From contig JAWKVD010000009.1 of assembly GCA_041398225.1 (NCBI GenBank), positions 1-64,000 of the forward strand: a DNA stretch of 64,000 nt. Reading direction: 5' to 3'. The position numbers were made by a program, and so were the translations under genes. Origin of the DNA: JAWKVD01 sp041398225 (GTDB taxonomy: Bacteria > Pseudomonadota > Alphaproteobacteria > Caulobacterales > Hyphomonadaceae). Each line of letters begins with the position of its first letter. The stretch's first letter is position 1. Under the pieces are notes generated by a model. That model was not told the origin of the DNA, ran no database searches, and saw only the letters and a list, made by a program, of their open reading frames with translations. Below, piece after piece: positions 8,812 through 18,812 of the stretch.

Positions 8812-8937
8812 CTAGCCCTGTTTGGCCTTGAAGCGCGGATCGGTCTTGTTGATCACGTAGGTACGGCCCTTGCGGCGCACGACCTTGCAATCGCGGTGGC
8901 GACCCTTGAGGGACTTGAGAGAGCTTTTGACTTTCAT
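8812..8937 (-). CDS. rpmJ: 50S ribosomal protein L36, zinc-independent form
   Basis: A 41-residue basic protein starting MKVKSSLKSLKGRHRDCK and ending DPRFKAKQG. It matches the longer L36 paralogue type, which lacks the full set of zinc-binding Cys/His residues: only one Cys is present, so this is the C-minus form. L36 binds 23S rRNA in the large subunit. An in-frame ATG further upstream would add 23 residues with no family support, so I chose the ATG at 8937. It stands alone, away from the main ribosomal protein operons, as is normal for this type in alphaproteobacteria. Confidence 0.93.
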   Translation of the reverse strand: MKVKSSLKSLKGRHRDCKVVRRKGRTYVINKTDPRFKAKQG

Positions 8938-9176
8938 GGCTTCGGGCCGCAGTTCCGGTGGAAAATCTGGAGCGCGGCTCGTACCGGGATGCCGAAGGGA
9001 TGTCAACCGTAAGGAAATCGTCGGGGTCCCGGCCCTCGGTTTGGACTTCGTTCATGTGGACCGGGCCAGATTTCGCCCCGGTTGACGGTTAATCTCGGCG
9101 AGGCGCCCCAGCGGCGGGATTCGCCGGACCTGTCTGGAGATTTCGCCCGGATCGGGCGGCTGTGAGGGAGGCCGAC

Positions 9177-10559
9177 ATGACTGACCTGAAAGCTGCAGGC
9201 GCCGTTTCCCGGACGGTTTCGGGCATGATGGAACGCCGCAATGGCGGTTCCGCCCGCTGGCTCCGTCCCGTTCTGGGCCTGGCTGTCGCGCTGGCGCTGG
9301 CCGGATGCGAAACGCCCACCCCGCCGGCCAATGGCGAGGTTCCAGGCCCGGAAACCCCCGATACGCCCTCTCCGGCCCCTGACGCTTCCGGCGGCGGATT
9401 CACGTTCGCCACCTCCGGCGACACAACCTTCGACGACTGGCGCGCCTCGTTCGCCTCCCAGGCGCTGGGAGCGGGACGCGGCCGCGCAGCCATCGAAAGC
9501 GTGCTGGACGGCCTGATTCCGCTGGAAGAGCAGTTTCAGGTCGCGGCGATCGAGCAGGCGGAATTCGTCAAGCCGATCTGGGACTACGCCAAGTCGGCCG
9601 TGTCGCCGACGCGGGTTTCGACCGGCCGCTCCAAGCTCGCCGACAATGCGACGGCGCTGACGGGCATCGAAGCCGAGTACGCGCCGCCGCGCGAAATCCT
9701 CGGCGCGATCTGGGGCATGGAATCGTCCTACGGCGCGGTGATCGGAAATATCGACGCGCCGCGCGCGCTGGCGACGCAGGCAGCGAAAGGCCGCCGGCAG
9801 AGCTTCAATGAAACCGAGCTGATGGCGATCATGCAGTTGATCGAGGACGGGTCGGCGACGCGGACACAGTTCGCGAAAGCTTCGTGGGCGGGCGCGCTTG
9901 GGCAGACGCAGTTCATGCCGACCACCTTCCTTCGCTATGGCCGCGACTTCGACCATGACGGCCACAAGGATTTGTGGGCCAATCCCGGCGATGCGCTGGC
10001 TTCGGCCGCGAACTATCTGACGCAGATGGGCTGGAAGAAGAACCAGCCCTGGGCGCTGGAAGTCGGCGTTCCGGACGGTTTCGACTATTCGCTGGGCGAC
10101 GGCCGGAAGAAATCTCTGGCCGAGTGGAAGGCGCTGGGGCTTGCGCCGGCCAACCCGGTGGTCGCCAACGGTGCGGACGCGCTGAGCGCCGACCTGTTCC
10201 TGCCGGCGGGCTCTTACGGCCCGGCCTTCCTGCTGTTCGACAATTTCTACGCCATCAAGAAGTACAACAACGCCGACAGCTATGCGCTGGCGATCGGCCT
10301 GCTGGCCGATCAGCTGGCCGGACGCCCGGAGCTTTCGCGGCCGTGGCCCACCAACATCCAGATGCTGACCACGGACCAGGCGATGCGGCTGCAGGGCTCG
10401 CTCAACACGCTGGGGTTCAACGCCGGGGCCGTCGACGGGATCATCGGGCGCGGCACGCGCGGCGCGCTGCAACGCTTCCAGAAAGCGCACGGCCTGCTCG
10501 CGGACGGATTCCCGACGCAGGCGATGTTGACCGCCGTGCTGAACGCGGCGGGCGACTAG
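9177..10559 (+). CDS. MltB-type lytic murein transglycosylase lipoprotein with peptidoglycan-binding domain
   Basis: A 460-residue lipoprotein. A basic N-terminus and hydrophobic segment end in LALAGC (Cys44), followed by a Pro/Gly/Thr-rich linker. Residues 85-390 are a GH103 (MltB/SLT_2) catalytic domain: GAIWGMESSYG carries the likely catalytic Glu182, and GALGQTQFMPTTF is a family signature. Residues 395-460 form a PG_binding_1 domain (GSLNTLGFNAGAVDGIIGRG). The enzyme cleaves the MurNAc-GlcNAc bond to give 1,6-anhydro ends. GAGGGAGG lies just before the ATG at 9177, so this start is preferred to the GTG at 9162. Confidence 0.93.
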   Translation: MTDLKAAGAVSRTVSGMMERRNGGSARWLRPVLGLAVALALAGCETPTPPANGEVPGPETPDTPSPAPDASGGGFTFATSGDTTFDDWRASFASQALGAGRGRAAIESVLDGLIPLEEQFQVAAIEQAEFVKPIWDYAKSAVSPTRVSTGRSKLADNATALTGIEAEYAPPREILGAIWGMESSYGAVIGNIDAPRALATQAAKGRRQSFNETELMAIMQLIEDGSATRTQFAKASWAGALGQTQFMPTTFLRYGRDFDHDGHKDLWANPGDALASAANYLTQMGWKKNQPWALEVGVPDGFDYSLGDGRKKSLAEWKALGLAPANPVVANGADALSADLFLPAGSYGPAFLLFDNFYAIKKYNNADSYALAIGLLADQLAGRPELSRPWPTNIQMLTTDQAMRLQGSLNTLGFNAGAVDGIIGRGTRGALQRFQKAHGLLADGFPTQAMLTAVLNAAGD

Positions 10560-10712
10560 CCCCGGTCTGCCGGGCCGGCCTGCGCCGCTCTGGCGCCGCC
10601 ATGGCCTATGGCGCTGAGGCAGAAACTCCCAGTCGAGCCGGAACCGGCCGCGCCGCGTGGCGTTGATTTCGCATGGCTCCGTCTTTCCGGAGCAATGGCT
10701 GGGTGACGAAGC

Positions 10713-10898
10713 ATGACAAGCAGGGACAAGGATACGCGCTCGGCGTTTGTTGAGGCGGGCGTCTATGCGGTCGTTGCGGCGCTGATCTGCCTTGCGATCG
10801 GCGCGGTGGCGGCGATGACGGAAACGACGCGGGTGTCGGTGCCGGCGCCGGCCTACATGTCTCAAGCCGCGACGCAGCCGGCGGGCGGACAGCGCTAG
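10713..10898 (+). CDS. Small single-pass membrane protein, hypothetical
   Basis: A 61-residue frame with a polar N-terminus, one strongly hydrophobic helix (AGVYAVVAALICLAIGAVAA, residues 15-34) and a polar Ala/Pro-rich tail. The layout is coherent for a tiny inner-membrane protein. The ribosome binding site is weak (GACGAAGC before the ATG), and no family is recognised. It lies between the transglycosylase and a convergent MFS gene. Confidence 0.45.
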   Translation: MTSRDKDTRSAFVEAGVYAVVAALICLAIGAVAAMTETTRVSVPAPAYMSQAATQPAGGQR

Positions 10899-10926
10899 AG
10901 CAAGCGGCGGATCAGCCGGATAAATC

Positions 10927-12216
10927 CTAGGGAAAAGGCGCGCCCGGTTCCGGCGGCGGCGCCTCGCCATGCCGGGCCCGGAAGAAGGCGTAGGCGCACA
11001 GCGCGACCATGACCACCGCGCTGAAGGCGAACGGCGCCCACGGTCCGACATACTGGTACATGCCAAGCCCGAATACGGGCGCGACGACGAACCCCATGCC
11101 GTTGGCCGCCGTGACCAGCCCGGCGATATCGCCCTGCAAGTCGGCGTCGACGGACAAGGACGCGCCGGCCGAGAAGCCCGGACGGGCCAGCCCCTGCCCG
11201 AGACCGAACAGGATCTGCGCGAAGGCGAGCACCGCAAACTGCATCGCCCACACCGTGACGACGCCGGACAGGGCCAGAAGCAGCGCGCCGTAGACCATCA
11301 GCGACCGGGCGGTGAGGCGCAGGCGGGGGATCAGGACAAGCTGCGAGATCAGGGTGGCCATGGCGCCGAGGGTGAGCGCGGGGCCGGTGTACTGGGCCGA
11401 TTCAGGACCCGAGACGCCCATGCGGTCCATGATCGCGTAGGGAAAGGTCTGCTGCAGCACGCCGGTGATCAGCGACAGGCCCACGGCGTAGGCGAGAAAT
11501 GGAAACACTTCCGGCCTGCGCCAGAGGCCCTTGGCGCCGGTGACCTGAATGCCTGCGTCGGACTGCGGCGGACGATTTTCCGGCAGTTTGGCCATCACCA
11601 GCCAGGCCATGCCAAGCGCGACGATGGTGATGAAGAAGACCGGCGCGACCAGCCCCACGGTCGGGGAAATGAACACGCCGGCGCTGATGATGACCGCCGC
11701 GCCCGCGGGGCCCGCCACCTGGCCGAGCGTGAACCCCGAAGTCAGCGACGCGATCTCGCCGGTGCGCTCGGCGAGGGAGGTGCGGTCGGCGACATAAGCC
11801 TGCGCGGCGGGATTTGTCGCGGAGCCGAAGACGCCGAACAGGGTTCGCGCGGCCAGGAGTAGAACGAAGATCAGTATCCAGCCCTGAATCCAGTCGTGCA
11901 GGGCGCCGATCATGACCACGCCGAACAGGAACATGGAGACGGCGAAGCCGACCATTCCGATGGCGGCGACCGGACGGCGGCCAAGCGCGTTGGAGCGTCC
12001 GCCCCAATAGGGCGCGGTGATCGACCAGACGGCCGCCGACAGCGAGAAGATGGCTCCGCCGGTCCAGTCCGGCAGGCCGAGTTCGCGGGTCAGCGGCGGC
12101 AGCACCGCGGTCGTAAGCATGGTGTTTCCTGCGCCGACGGCGAGGAGGCAGAAGAACAGCAGGAGAAATGCGCTGCGCCGGTCGGGCCGGGCGGGCGTCG
12201 ATTCGGGCGTTTCCAT
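10927..12216 (-). CDS. MFS transporter, drug-efflux-like
   Basis: A 429-residue, 12-helix major facilitator. GGRSNALGRRPVAAIG after helix 2 is the classical MFS motif A (G-x3-D/N-x-x-G-R-R), and GLGQGLARPGFSAGAS is a second-half motif common in DHA1-type exporters such as TetA or Bcr relatives. The N-terminal 15 residues are polar. Its substrate is unknown. It shows little resemblance to the other MFS gene in this window beyond the fold, so a local duplication is unlikely. The 260 bases between it and the divergent peptidase hold no recognisable gene. Confidence 0.82.
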   Translation of the reverse strand: METPESTPARPDRRSAFLLLFFCLLAVGAGNTMLTTAVLPPLTRELGLPDWTGGAIFSLSAAVWSITAPYWGGRSNALGRRPVAAIGMVGFAVSMFLFGVVMIGALHDWIQGWILIFVLLLAARTLFGVFGSATNPAAQAYVADRTSLAERTGEIASLTSGFTLGQVAGPAGAAVIISAGVFISPTVGLVAPVFFITIVALGMAWLVMAKLPENRPPQSDAGIQVTGAKGLWRRPEVFPFLAYAVGLSLITGVLQQTFPYAIMDRMGVSGPESAQYTGPALTLGAMATLISQLVLIPRLRLTARSLMVYGALLLALSGVVTVWAMQFAVLAFAQILFGLGQGLARPGFSAGASLSVDADLQGDIAGLVTAANGMGFVVAPVFGLGMYQYVGPWAPFAFSAVVMVALCAYAFFRARHGEAPPPEPGAPFP

Positions 12217-12476
12217 CGCCTTCGATTACGGCTCGTCCCGGTTCGCCACAAGCCGGATCGCGCGCACCGCCAGCGGCGTGTCGTCGCCGGAACGGCTGAC
12301 GTGAAGGAAGCGTCCGCAGCGAACCGGGCCGACAAGGCTTCCGGTTCCCGGCGAGCGCTGGTTATAGTCCGCCTGACACACGCGCCGCCCACATTCGGGC
12401 GCATGACGAGCCGGCGCATGGCGGGGTCCGTTAACGACACGCCGCCGCCGGCCGACGATCCAATCCGAGGACGCCG

Positions 12477-14642
12477 ATGATTCCACGCTCCGCTTCCCTG
12501 TTCGCTACGGCGCCGGCGCTGGCGATCTCCATGCTGGCGCTTTCGGCGCTGACGGGCGGCGCCGCGCATGCACAATCGCGGCTGGAGCATATGCCGGGCT
12601 ATGACAGCTGGGCGGCGGTGTCGCCAAATCCCGGCGACCTGATCGAGAGCGGCGCGATCCGCCCGGTCTGGTCGGAGGACTCGCGCGATTTCACCTATAC
12701 CCATGCCGGCCGGGAGTATTATTTCGACGTGACGCGCCGGCGCGCGCACGTCATTGGGCGGGTGACCGACACGACGCCCTCCCCGTCCATGCCCGATCCG
12801 GCGCCCGGCCCGATATTCGCGCGCGGGCGCGGAGCGGACGCCGACGTGATTTCGCCGGACGGAAAGAAGCGCGCCTTCTCTCACGACATGAATGTGTGGA
12901 TCGCGCCCGTGGACAAGCATGGCGCGTCGGTCGCGGTGACCACGGACGGCGGCCCCGAAACGCGCATTCGCAACGGTGTCGGCAGCTATGTCTATCTGGA
13001 GGAGTTCGACGTCACCTCGCCGGTATGGTGGTCGCCCGACAGCCGCAAGCTGGCGTGGATGCGCTATGACGAGACGCGCGTGGAGGACTATTTTCTTCAG
13101 ATCGACCAGACCGGCACCTTCTCGAAGATTCACACGCAGGCCTACCCGCATCCGGGCCGCCCCAACCCGGTCGCCGATCTGATGGTGCGCGATTTCGACA
13201 GCGGCCAGACGATGCGCATGGATGTGCGCGAGGGCGAGACCGGCGACAATGCGGTCGGCCACTATGTCTGGTCGGCGCGGTGGAGCGCCGATGGAAGCGA
13301 GTTGCTGACCCTGCGCGCCGACCGGCTGCAGAAGACGTTCGATCTGGCGGCCTGCAGCGTGACGACGGGGGCGTGCCGCAGCGTAGTGCGCGAACAGCGG
13401 CCCCAATCATGGGCGCAGGGCGACGCGCCGCTGTTTCTGAAGGACGGGAAACGCTTCATCTGGAAATCCGAACGGACGGACTTCGCCAATCTCTATCTCT
13501 ACGATCTGAGCGGACGCCTGATCACGCCGCTGACGCAGCACAATTACGACGTCGAGAAAGTTCTCGAGGTCGACGAGGGGCGCGGCGAGGTGTGGTATCT
13601 GGCGCGGTCCGGCGACAATCACATGAAGCTACAGCTTCACCGGGTGAAGCTGGATGGAACCGGAGATGTCCGCGTCACCGATCCGGCCTTCCATCACACC
13701 GTCTATCTTTCCCCCGACCACCGCTATCTGGTGGACGTCGCGCAGACGCATGACGCGGCGCCGATGTCGCGCCTTCTGAACCGGAACGGAAAGGTGCTGA
13801 GCACGATCGCCAAGAGCGACGTGTCGGCGGCGGAGGACAAGGGGCTTCGTCCGGCGGAGATGTTCACCTTCATGTCCGCGGACGGCCGCACGCCGCTGCA
13901 GGGCATGATTCAGTTCCCGGCGAATTTCGATCCGGCGAAGAAATATCCCGCCCTGCTCTCGGTCTATGGCGGGCCGTCGACCAACGGCGCAAGCGAGGCC
14001 TACCAGAAGCCGGACGAGTTGGCGCAGTACGGCTTTGTCGTGGTGAAGCTCGACGCGCGGACCGCCAAGGGCAAGGGACGGGTGACGCTGGACGAGGCCT
14101 ATCAGCAACTTGGCGTGGTCGAGATCGACGATTTCGCGGCGGGGCTGCGAGCCCTTCGCGAGCGGCCATGGTTCGACGCCGATCGCGTGGGCGTGTTCGG
14201 CACGTCTTATGGCGGGTTCGTCTCGGCGCTGCTGATCCTGCGCTATCCGGACGTGGTTCAGGCTGCGGTGGCGAACTCGCCGGTGACGGATTTCCGGCTC
14301 TATGACAGCGCCTATACGGAACGCTTTCTGGGACTGCCCGCGCGCAGCCCGGAGGCCTATGACAACACCTCGGCGATCAAGCGGGCCGGGGCGTTGCATG
14401 GCGATCTGATGATCTATTACGGCACGGCGGACGACAATGTGCACCCCAAGAACGCGCTGCAGCTGATCGCGGCGCTGCAAAAGGCCGGCAAGAGTTTCGA
14501 CGTGATGGTCGGCCCGGATCGGGGCCACACCAGCATGGACAAGAAACGCATGATGGAGTTCTTCATCGAGCGTCTGGTGATGGAGCGGCCCGACGCCGAC
14601 GCCGCCGGCGCCGGCGCCGGCGGCGCATCGCAGTCCGGCTAG
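12477..14642 (+). CDS. Secreted S9B prolyl dipeptidyl peptidase (DPP-IV-like)
   Basis: A 721-residue exported serine peptidase. Residues 1-33 form a signal peptide (AHA cleavage). A beta-propeller domain follows; it contains YLEEFDVTSPVWWSPD, whose Glu pair is the DPP-IV motif that binds the substrate N-terminus. Then comes an alpha/beta-hydrolase domain with GTSYGG (nucleophile Ser577), GTADDNVHP (acid near 652/653) and RGHTS (His684). DPP-IV enzymes remove X-Pro or X-Ala dipeptides from peptide N-termini, here in the periplasm. GAGGACG precedes the ATG. The C-terminus is a short Ala/Gly-rich tail. It overlaps the convergent esterase by four bases. Confidence 0.9.
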   Translation: MIPRSASLFATAPALAISMLALSALTGGAAHAQSRLEHMPGYDSWAAVSPNPGDLIESGAIRPVWSEDSRDFTYTHAGREYYFDVTRRRAHVIGRVTDTTPSPSMPDPAPGPIFARGRGADADVISPDGKKRAFSHDMNVWIAPVDKHGASVAVTTDGGPETRIRNGVGSYVYLEEFDVTSPVWWSPDSRKLAWMRYDETRVEDYFLQIDQTGTFSKIHTQAYPHPGRPNPVADLMVRDFDSGQTMRMDVREGETGDNAVGHYVWSARWSADGSELLTLRADRLQKTFDLAACSVTTGACRSVVREQRPQSWAQGDAPLFLKDGKRFIWKSERTDFANLYLYDLSGRLITPLTQHNYDVEKVLEVDEGRGEVWYLARSGDNHMKLQLHRVKLDGTGDVRVTDPAFHHTVYLSPDHRYLVDVAQTHDAAPMSRLLNRNGKVLSTIAKSDVSAAEDKGLRPAEMFTFMSADGRTPLQGMIQFPANFDPAKKYPALLSVYGGPSTNGASEAYQKPDELAQYGFVVVKLDARTAKGKGRVTLDEAYQQLGVVEIDDFAAGLRALRERPWFDADRVGVFGTSYGGFVSALLILRYPDVVQAAVANSPVTDFRLYDSAYTERFLGLPARSPEAYDNTSAIKRAGALHGDLMIYYGTADDNVHPKNALQLIAALQKAGKSFDVMVGPDRGHTSMDKKRMMEFFIERLVMERPDADAAGAGAGGASQSG

Positions 14643-15400
14643 GGCGTGTTCGGATGCGCCTTGCGCCAGGCGATGGCGCGATCGGCGACGAAGCCTTCCA
14701 GATTGTCGGCCACGAGGCCCACGCCCTGAGAGGTGGGATGCAGGCCGTCCTGCTGCAGGAAGCCGGCGCGGCCGGAGACCGGCGCCATGAGGTCCGGGAA
14801 AAGCGGCACGCCGTACTTGCTGGAAAGATCGCGATACACCGCGGCGAACGATCGCTCGCGACTGTCCGGGCGGTCGGTGTGCATGGCGACGCCGACAAGC
14901 GCGACGGCGACGCCGTCTTCCCGCGCGCGCTCGATGATGGCCGAGAGATTTTTGCGGGTCTGGTCGGCGGACAGCCCCATCAGAAAATCGTTGGCGCCGA
15001 GCGCGACGATCAGAATGTCGGCGCCGGCGCCGGAAACGCTCCAGCCATAGCGCTCCAGCCCGCCACGCGTGGTGTCGCCGGATACGCCGGCGTTGACGAT
15101 GGTGGCGGGAATAGCCCTGCGGTCGAGGCGGGTCTGGAGCTGCTCGGGCAAGGCGTCGCGCGGCGGCAGGCCGTAGCCCGCCGTGAGACTGTCGCCGAGC
15201 ATGACGATGACGGGATGCATGATCGCTTTTTCCTTTCCGGACGGCGGACGGGTCGGCGAGGCGGGCCCGGGCGGAACAGGCGCGGGGGTTTCGGCGTTCG
15301 CGGCCTTGGCGCCCGAGGGCGGAGAACAGGCCGCAGCCGCGAGGCACGCCGTGAAAAGCGCGAAGATCACATACAAATTAGCGCGCAGCCGTGTCGTCAT
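14639..15400 (-). CDS. tesA: Arylesterase / lysophospholipase L1-like SGNH hydrolase (TesA)
   Basis: A 253-residue lipoprotein. A hydrophobic segment ends in LAAAAC (Cys25), a Pro/Ala-rich linker follows, and from residue 62 comes an SGNH hydrolase domain with GDSLTAGYG (nucleophile Ser71), NAGVSGDTT, GANDFL and DGLHPT (Asp and His of the triad). TesA-type enzymes hydrolyse acyl esters and thioesters. The gene is divergent from ybbA-ybbP, the same arrangement as in Escherichia coli, which supports the name. An internal ATG at residue 61 could give a cytosolic form but would lose export; the family is normally exported. Confidence 0.88.
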   Translation of the reverse strand: MTTRLRANLYVIFALFTACLAAAACSPPSGAKAANAETPAPVPPGPASPTRPPSGKEKAIMHPVIVMLGDSLTAGYGLPPRDALPEQLQTRLDRRAIPATIVNAGVSGDTTRGGLERYGWSVSGAGADILIVALGANDFLMGLSADQTRKNLSAIIERAREDGVAVALVGVAMHTDRPDSRERSFAAVYRDLSSKYGVPLFPDLMAPVSGRAGFLQQDGLHPTSQGVGLVADNLEGFVADRAIAWRKAHPNTP

Positions 15401-15459
15401 GACGTCGAACCATCCTAGTGTCGGCTCACCCTACGCCCTTACTGACGCGAGAGCGCACA

Positions 15460-16176
15460 ATGCTGCAACCTGAAACCGCCGCCGCCAAGCCGCCCGAAGC
15501 GCCCTCTTCAGGCGCCGAAGCGCTGGCGCTCAAAGACGTGCGGCTGACGCTGGAGGCGAGTTCAGGGCCGGTCGAGATCCTTAAGGGCGTCGATCTTGAG
15601 GTGAAGCGCGGCGAAACGGTCGCCATCGTCGGCCCGTCAGGGTCTGGCAAGTCGTCGCTGATTTCGGTGGCGGCGGGGCTCGAACGACCCAGCTCCGGCG
15701 ACATACGCCTGCTTGGAACGTCGCTTAAGGGGCTGGACGAGGATGCGCTGGCGCGGCTGCGGCGCGGGCGCGTGACGCTGATCTTCCAGGCTTTCCACCT
15801 GCTGCCGACCATGAGCGCGCTCGACAATGTTCGCGCGCCGCTGGAGATCGCGGGGCTGGACCGGCCGGACGAGCGGGCGCGTGAAGCGCTGGATGCGGTG
15901 CAGCTTTCGCATCGGCTGGACCATTATCCCGGCCAGATGTCGGGCGGCGAACAACAGCGCGTCGCCGTGGCGCGTGCGCTGGCGTGCGATCCGGATCTGG
16001 TGTTCGCGGACGAACCGACCGGCAATCTCGACACCGCAACCGGGGCGCACGTCGCCGATCTTCTGTTCGCCATCGCCGCCGATCGCGGCGCGAGCCTGGT
16101 GATCGTGACGCATGACATGGGACTCGCCAGCCGCTGCGGACGCATGCTGACCATGAATAGCGGGCGACTTTCATGA
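15460..16176 (+). CDS. ybbA: ABC transporter ATP-binding protein YbbA
   Basis: A 238-residue ATPase of the LolD/MacB group. It has Walker A GPSGSGKSS, Q-loop FQAFHLLP, signature SGGEQQRVAVARAL, Walker B LVFADEP with D-loop GNLD, and H-loop VTHD. The ATG at 15460 is preferred; a GTG at 15418 would add 14 residues without a site. The stop overlaps the start of the permease gene by four bases (ATGA), so the two are translationally coupled. The YbbA-YbbP system is a mechanotransmission-type ABC complex with no known transported substrate. Linkage to tesA suggests a lipid-related envelope function. Confidence 0.9.
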   Translation: MLQPETAAAKPPEAPSSGAEALALKDVRLTLEASSGPVEILKGVDLEVKRGETVAIVGPSGSGKSSLISVAAGLERPSSGDIRLLGTSLKGLDEDALARLRRGRVTLIFQAFHLLPTMSALDNVRAPLEIAGLDRPDERAREALDAVQLSHRLDHYPGQMSGGEQQRVAVARALACDPDLVFADEPTGNLDTATGAHVADLLFAIAADRGASLVIVTHDMGLASRCGRMLTMNSGRLS

Positions 16177-18698
16177 GACGCGCCCTTGCGCAGGTCGCCT
16201 GGCGGGAGTTCGTCGGCGGGATCGGGCGCTTCCGGATATTCCTGGCGTGCCTCGGAGTCGGTGCGTTCGCCATCGCATCGGCCGGCTCGATTACGTTGAG
16301 CTTCCGAACCGGCGTGACCGATCAGGCGCGCATGCTGCTGGGCGGGGACGTGGCGTTCTCTTCGGCGCAGCGCGAAGCCAACCCCGAACAGCTGGCGTGG
16401 ATCGAAGGCCTCGGCCGGGTGTCGCAATCGGTCAATCTGCGGTTGATGGGCGAGACGCCGGCGACCCGCAAACAGGTTGAGGTGCGCGCGGTGGACGCGG
16501 CCTATCCTCTGATGGGCGAAGCGGTGCTGGAAGGCGGCGCGCCTTCGCTGGCGGAGGCCCTGGCCTTCCGGGACGGGCGGTGGGGCGTGGCGGTCAGCCA
16601 GTCGTTTCTCGATCAGTTGCGCGTGAAGGTCGGCGACGAAGCCAGCATCGGCAGCATCCCGGTTCGCGTGAGCGCCATACTGAAACAGGAACCCGACCGG
16701 CTGGGCGAGCCGGGTTTCTTCCAGCCCGAAGCGATGATGTCGCTCGACGCGGCGCGGGACGCCGGACGCCTTGAGACGGGGCAACTGTTCCGCAGCTCCT
16801 ACACGGTGCTGACCGAACGGCCGCCCAATCTCGACAAGCTGGAGACCGACGCCAAGGCGGCGCTCGGCGAGGACGGGCTGCGCATGCGGCGGCCGGCGGA
16901 TGCGGTTGACGGGCTGCAGGCCCTGCTGGACCTGTTGAACACGTTCTTTTCCGTCGTCGGCGTGGCGTCTCTGGTGGCCGGCGGCGTCGGCATCGCGCAG
17001 GCGACCTCGGCCTTCCTGGAAAGCCGTGTCGGCTCGATCGCCGCGCTGAAAGCGTTCGGCGCAAGCGCGGCCGACATTCGCATTATCTATCTGCTTCAGC
17101 TGACAGGGCTTGCGCTGCTGGGGTCGGCTGCAGGCGTGGCGCTCGGCGCGCTGACGCCGTTCGCGCTGCAGGCCGTCGCCGGCGACCGCATCCCGCTGCC
17201 GCAGACCGTCGGGTTTTATCCGCAGCCGCTGCTGCTGGCGCTGAGCCTGTCGATGCTGGCGGCGGCGGTCTTCGCCCTGCCCGCACTGGGCCGCGCACGC
17301 GCGACGCCGCCGGCGGCCCTGTTCCGGCGCGTCGAGACCTCCCGGCGGGCGGAGCGGGCGCGCGCCGAAACGATCGCGGCTGTCGCGGCGGCGGGGCTGC
17401 TGTGCGCGGTGGCGACCGCCGGAAGCCCGCACCCGTTCATGACGCTGGCGCTGCTGATCGCGGCGGCGGTCGGCTATGGCGTGCTGACCGGGATCGCTGT
17501 GCTGATCCGCAAGGCGGCCAAAGCCGCGGCGCGGACGGCGCGCGGGGCGCAACGCCTGATGCTGTCGAATCTTGGCGGTCCGGGGTCGCTGGCGCCGTTG
17601 ATCGCGCCGGCGCTGGGGCTGGGCCTCGCCGTGCTGACCCTGGTCGCGGTGGTGCAGGCCAACCTGTTGCGGCAAATCAGCGAGACCGCGCCCCTGAACG
17701 CGCCGTCGCTGGTGTTTTCGCAAATCCCGGCGACCGACGCCGAAGCGTTCGATCAACTGTTGGCGGATGAAGGCGTCGACGTGAACGACGCCGACGCCTA
17801 CCGGCGCATCCCCGTTCTGCTGGCGCGCCTGACGGCGATACGCGGCGATGAGGTGAACGAGGAGACGGTCGCCGAATCCGAGCGCTGGGTGGCCGGACGC
17901 GAGATTCAGGTGACGTGGCTGGCGGACAAACCGCCGGAAGTGGAGTTGGTCTCGGGGAAGTGGTGGCCTGCGGATTATTCCGGACCTCTGCTGGTTTCGG
18001 TGGAGGAAGGCGTCGCCGACGGCATGAAGCTGAAGCCGGGCGACACGCTGGGGTTCCGGATCTACGGCCGAAACGTGGAGGCCAGCGTCGCGTCGATCCG
18101 GCGCGTCGACTGGGGCGGGTTCGGGATCAACATGCCGTTCGTCTTCTCGCCCGGCGAGCTGAGCGCGGCGCGCCCGCAGAACTACGCCATCGCGCGCGCG
18201 CCCATTGAGAAGGAACGCCCGATCATCGAAGCGATCGGCGCGCGCTTTCCTGATGTGGTCGTATTCCAGACGCGCGAAGTGCTCGCCACCGCCACCAAAG
18301 TGGTGGGCGACATCTCGGTGGCGGTGAATGCGATCGCCAGCGTCGTGACGATCGCCGGGCTGCTGGTGCTGGCCGGCGCGCTGGCGACCATCGCACGCAA
18401 GCGGCGCGTTGAGACGGCGCTGCTGAAGACAATGGGCGCGACGCGGGCGCGCGTGCTTGGCCTTTACGCCGGAGAATTCGCGTTCGCGGGCGCGGCCGGC
18501 ACGCTGATCGGGGTCGGCATGGGCGTTCTCGCCGCCTTCCCCGTGGTGCATTGGGTGTTCGAGGCCCACTGGACCTTTCCGTGGGCGACGGTCGGCGTGA
18601 TCGCCGCGCTCGCGGTCGGCGTTTCGGCGCTGGGAGGGGGGCTTGTCGGCCTCGCCCTGCTTTCGCAACGCCCCGCGCAGGTGTTGCGAGGAAGCTGA
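16173..18698 (+). CDS. ybbP: FtsX-like ABC permease YbbP
   Basis: An 841-residue membrane protein close to the E. coli YbbP length (about 800). An N-terminal helix and a large periplasmic domain (about 50-240) are followed by an FtsX core of several helices, a second periplasmic domain (about 500-690) and a C-terminal FtsX core with ALLKTMGATRARVLGLYAGE, the coupling-helix region typical of FtsX/MacB permeases. It pairs with the ATPase encoded just upstream. Sequence composition changes abruptly right after its stop codon, where the lower-GC segment begins. Confidence 0.9.
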   Translation: MRRALAQVAWREFVGGIGRFRIFLACLGVGAFAIASAGSITLSFRTGVTDQARMLLGGDVAFSSAQREANPEQLAWIEGLGRVSQSVNLRLMGETPATRKQVEVRAVDAAYPLMGEAVLEGGAPSLAEALAFRDGRWGVAVSQSFLDQLRVKVGDEASIGSIPVRVSAILKQEPDRLGEPGFFQPEAMMSLDAARDAGRLETGQLFRSSYTVLTERPPNLDKLETDAKAALGEDGLRMRRPADAVDGLQALLDLLNTFFSVVGVASLVAGGVGIAQATSAFLESRVGSIAALKAFGASAADIRIIYLLQLTGLALLGSAAGVALGALTPFALQAVAGDRIPLPQTVGFYPQPLLLALSLSMLAAAVFALPALGRARATPPAALFRRVETSRRAERARAETIAAVAAAGLLCAVATAGSPHPFMTLALLIAAAVGYGVLTGIAVLIRKAAKAAARTARGAQRLMLSNLGGPGSLAPLIAPALGLGLAVLTLVAVVQANLLRQISETAPLNAPSLVFSQIPATDAEAFDQLLADEGVDVNDADAYRRIPVLLARLTAIRGDEVNEETVAESERWVAGREIQVTWLADKPPEVELVSGKWWPADYSGPLLVSVEEGVADGMKLKPGDTLGFRIYGRNVEASVASIRRVDWGGFGINMPFVFSPGELSAARPQNYAIARAPIEKERPIIEAIGARFPDVVVFQTREVLATATKVVGDISVAVNAIASVVTIAGLLVLAGALATIARKRRVETALLKTMGATRARVLGLYAGEFAFAGAAGTLIGVGMGVLAAFPVVHWVFEAHWTFPWATVGVIAALAVGVSALGGGLVGLALLSQRPAQVLRGS

Positions 18699-18812
18699 CT
18701 GCGAAGTGTGCTAGTCGCATCGCGACCACTAGCGGCGCCAAGCTCTCAACCTCGGATGTTGCATTGCGCGGCGACTACTTTCATTTTCTGGCCTGATGGT
18801 TGGGAGGGAAGT